A DNA stretch of 6,026 bases. Origin: an uncultured Clostridia bacterium. GTDB taxonomy: Bacteria; Bacillota; Clostridia; Oscillospirales; Acutalibacteraceae. How positions within the stretch are numbered: position 1 is the first letter of the stretch; every line of letters starts with the position of its first letter. Of this stretch, positions 6,024-6,026 are shown piece by piece. The notes under the pieces are model-generated. The model was not told where the DNA came from and ran no database searches. It worked only from the letters and a program-made list of their open reading frames with translations. The position numbers were made by a program, and so were the translations under genes. The stretch is taken from contig CALFTO010000084.1 of assembly GCA_937916195.1 (NCBI GenBank), forward strand, positions 1 through 6,026, written 5' to 3'.

Positions 6024-6026
6024 GGG

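Overview
The window looks like chromosomal DNA from a low-to-moderate-GC Gram-positive anaerobe of the class Clostridia (Ruminococcaceae/Oscillospiraceae-like). This is inferred from the Firmicutes-type WalJ, RlmH and HtrA proteins, strong AGGAGG-type ribosome binding sites, TTG starts and the standard code with TAA/TGA stops. All six recognised genes lie on the minus strand, so transcription runs from the right edge to the left edge.

Layout in the direction of transcription: a promoter/leader region (about 6026-5891); murA, first committed step of peptidoglycan synthesis (5890-4598, TTG start); a 225-bp spacer holding a 164-bp foldback element (4428-4591) and a terminator-like hairpin (4405-4424); a WalJ/YycJ-type metallo-beta-lactamase-fold hydrolase (4372-3581); rlmH, the 23S rRNA pseudouridine methyltransferase, coupled to it by an ATGA overlap (3584-3102); a 96-bp spacer with a probable promoter and an 11-bp-period direct repeat (3055-3073); an OmpR/PhoB-family response regulator (3005-2310); its overlapping sensor histidine kinase (2332-779); and an HtrA-type membrane-anchored serine protease that runs off the left edge (760 to before base 1, catalytic Asp and His present, Ser not reached).

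The gene set (response regulator, kinase, WalJ, HtrA, RlmH) is that of the walRK/yyc locus of Firmicutes, but the order is shuffled and the YycH/YycI regulators are absent. The kinase also lacks the cytoplasmic PAS domain of WalK. An alternative reading is a CssRS-like secretion-stress system sitting next to its HtrA protease. In either case the genes combine wall synthesis, envelope sensing and extracytoplasmic protein quality control.

There is no phage, CRISPR, tRNA or rRNA signal. The least ordinary parts are the foldback element after murA, the possible autoregulatory box before the response regulator, and the cysteine-rich extracytoplasmic sensor domain of the kinase.
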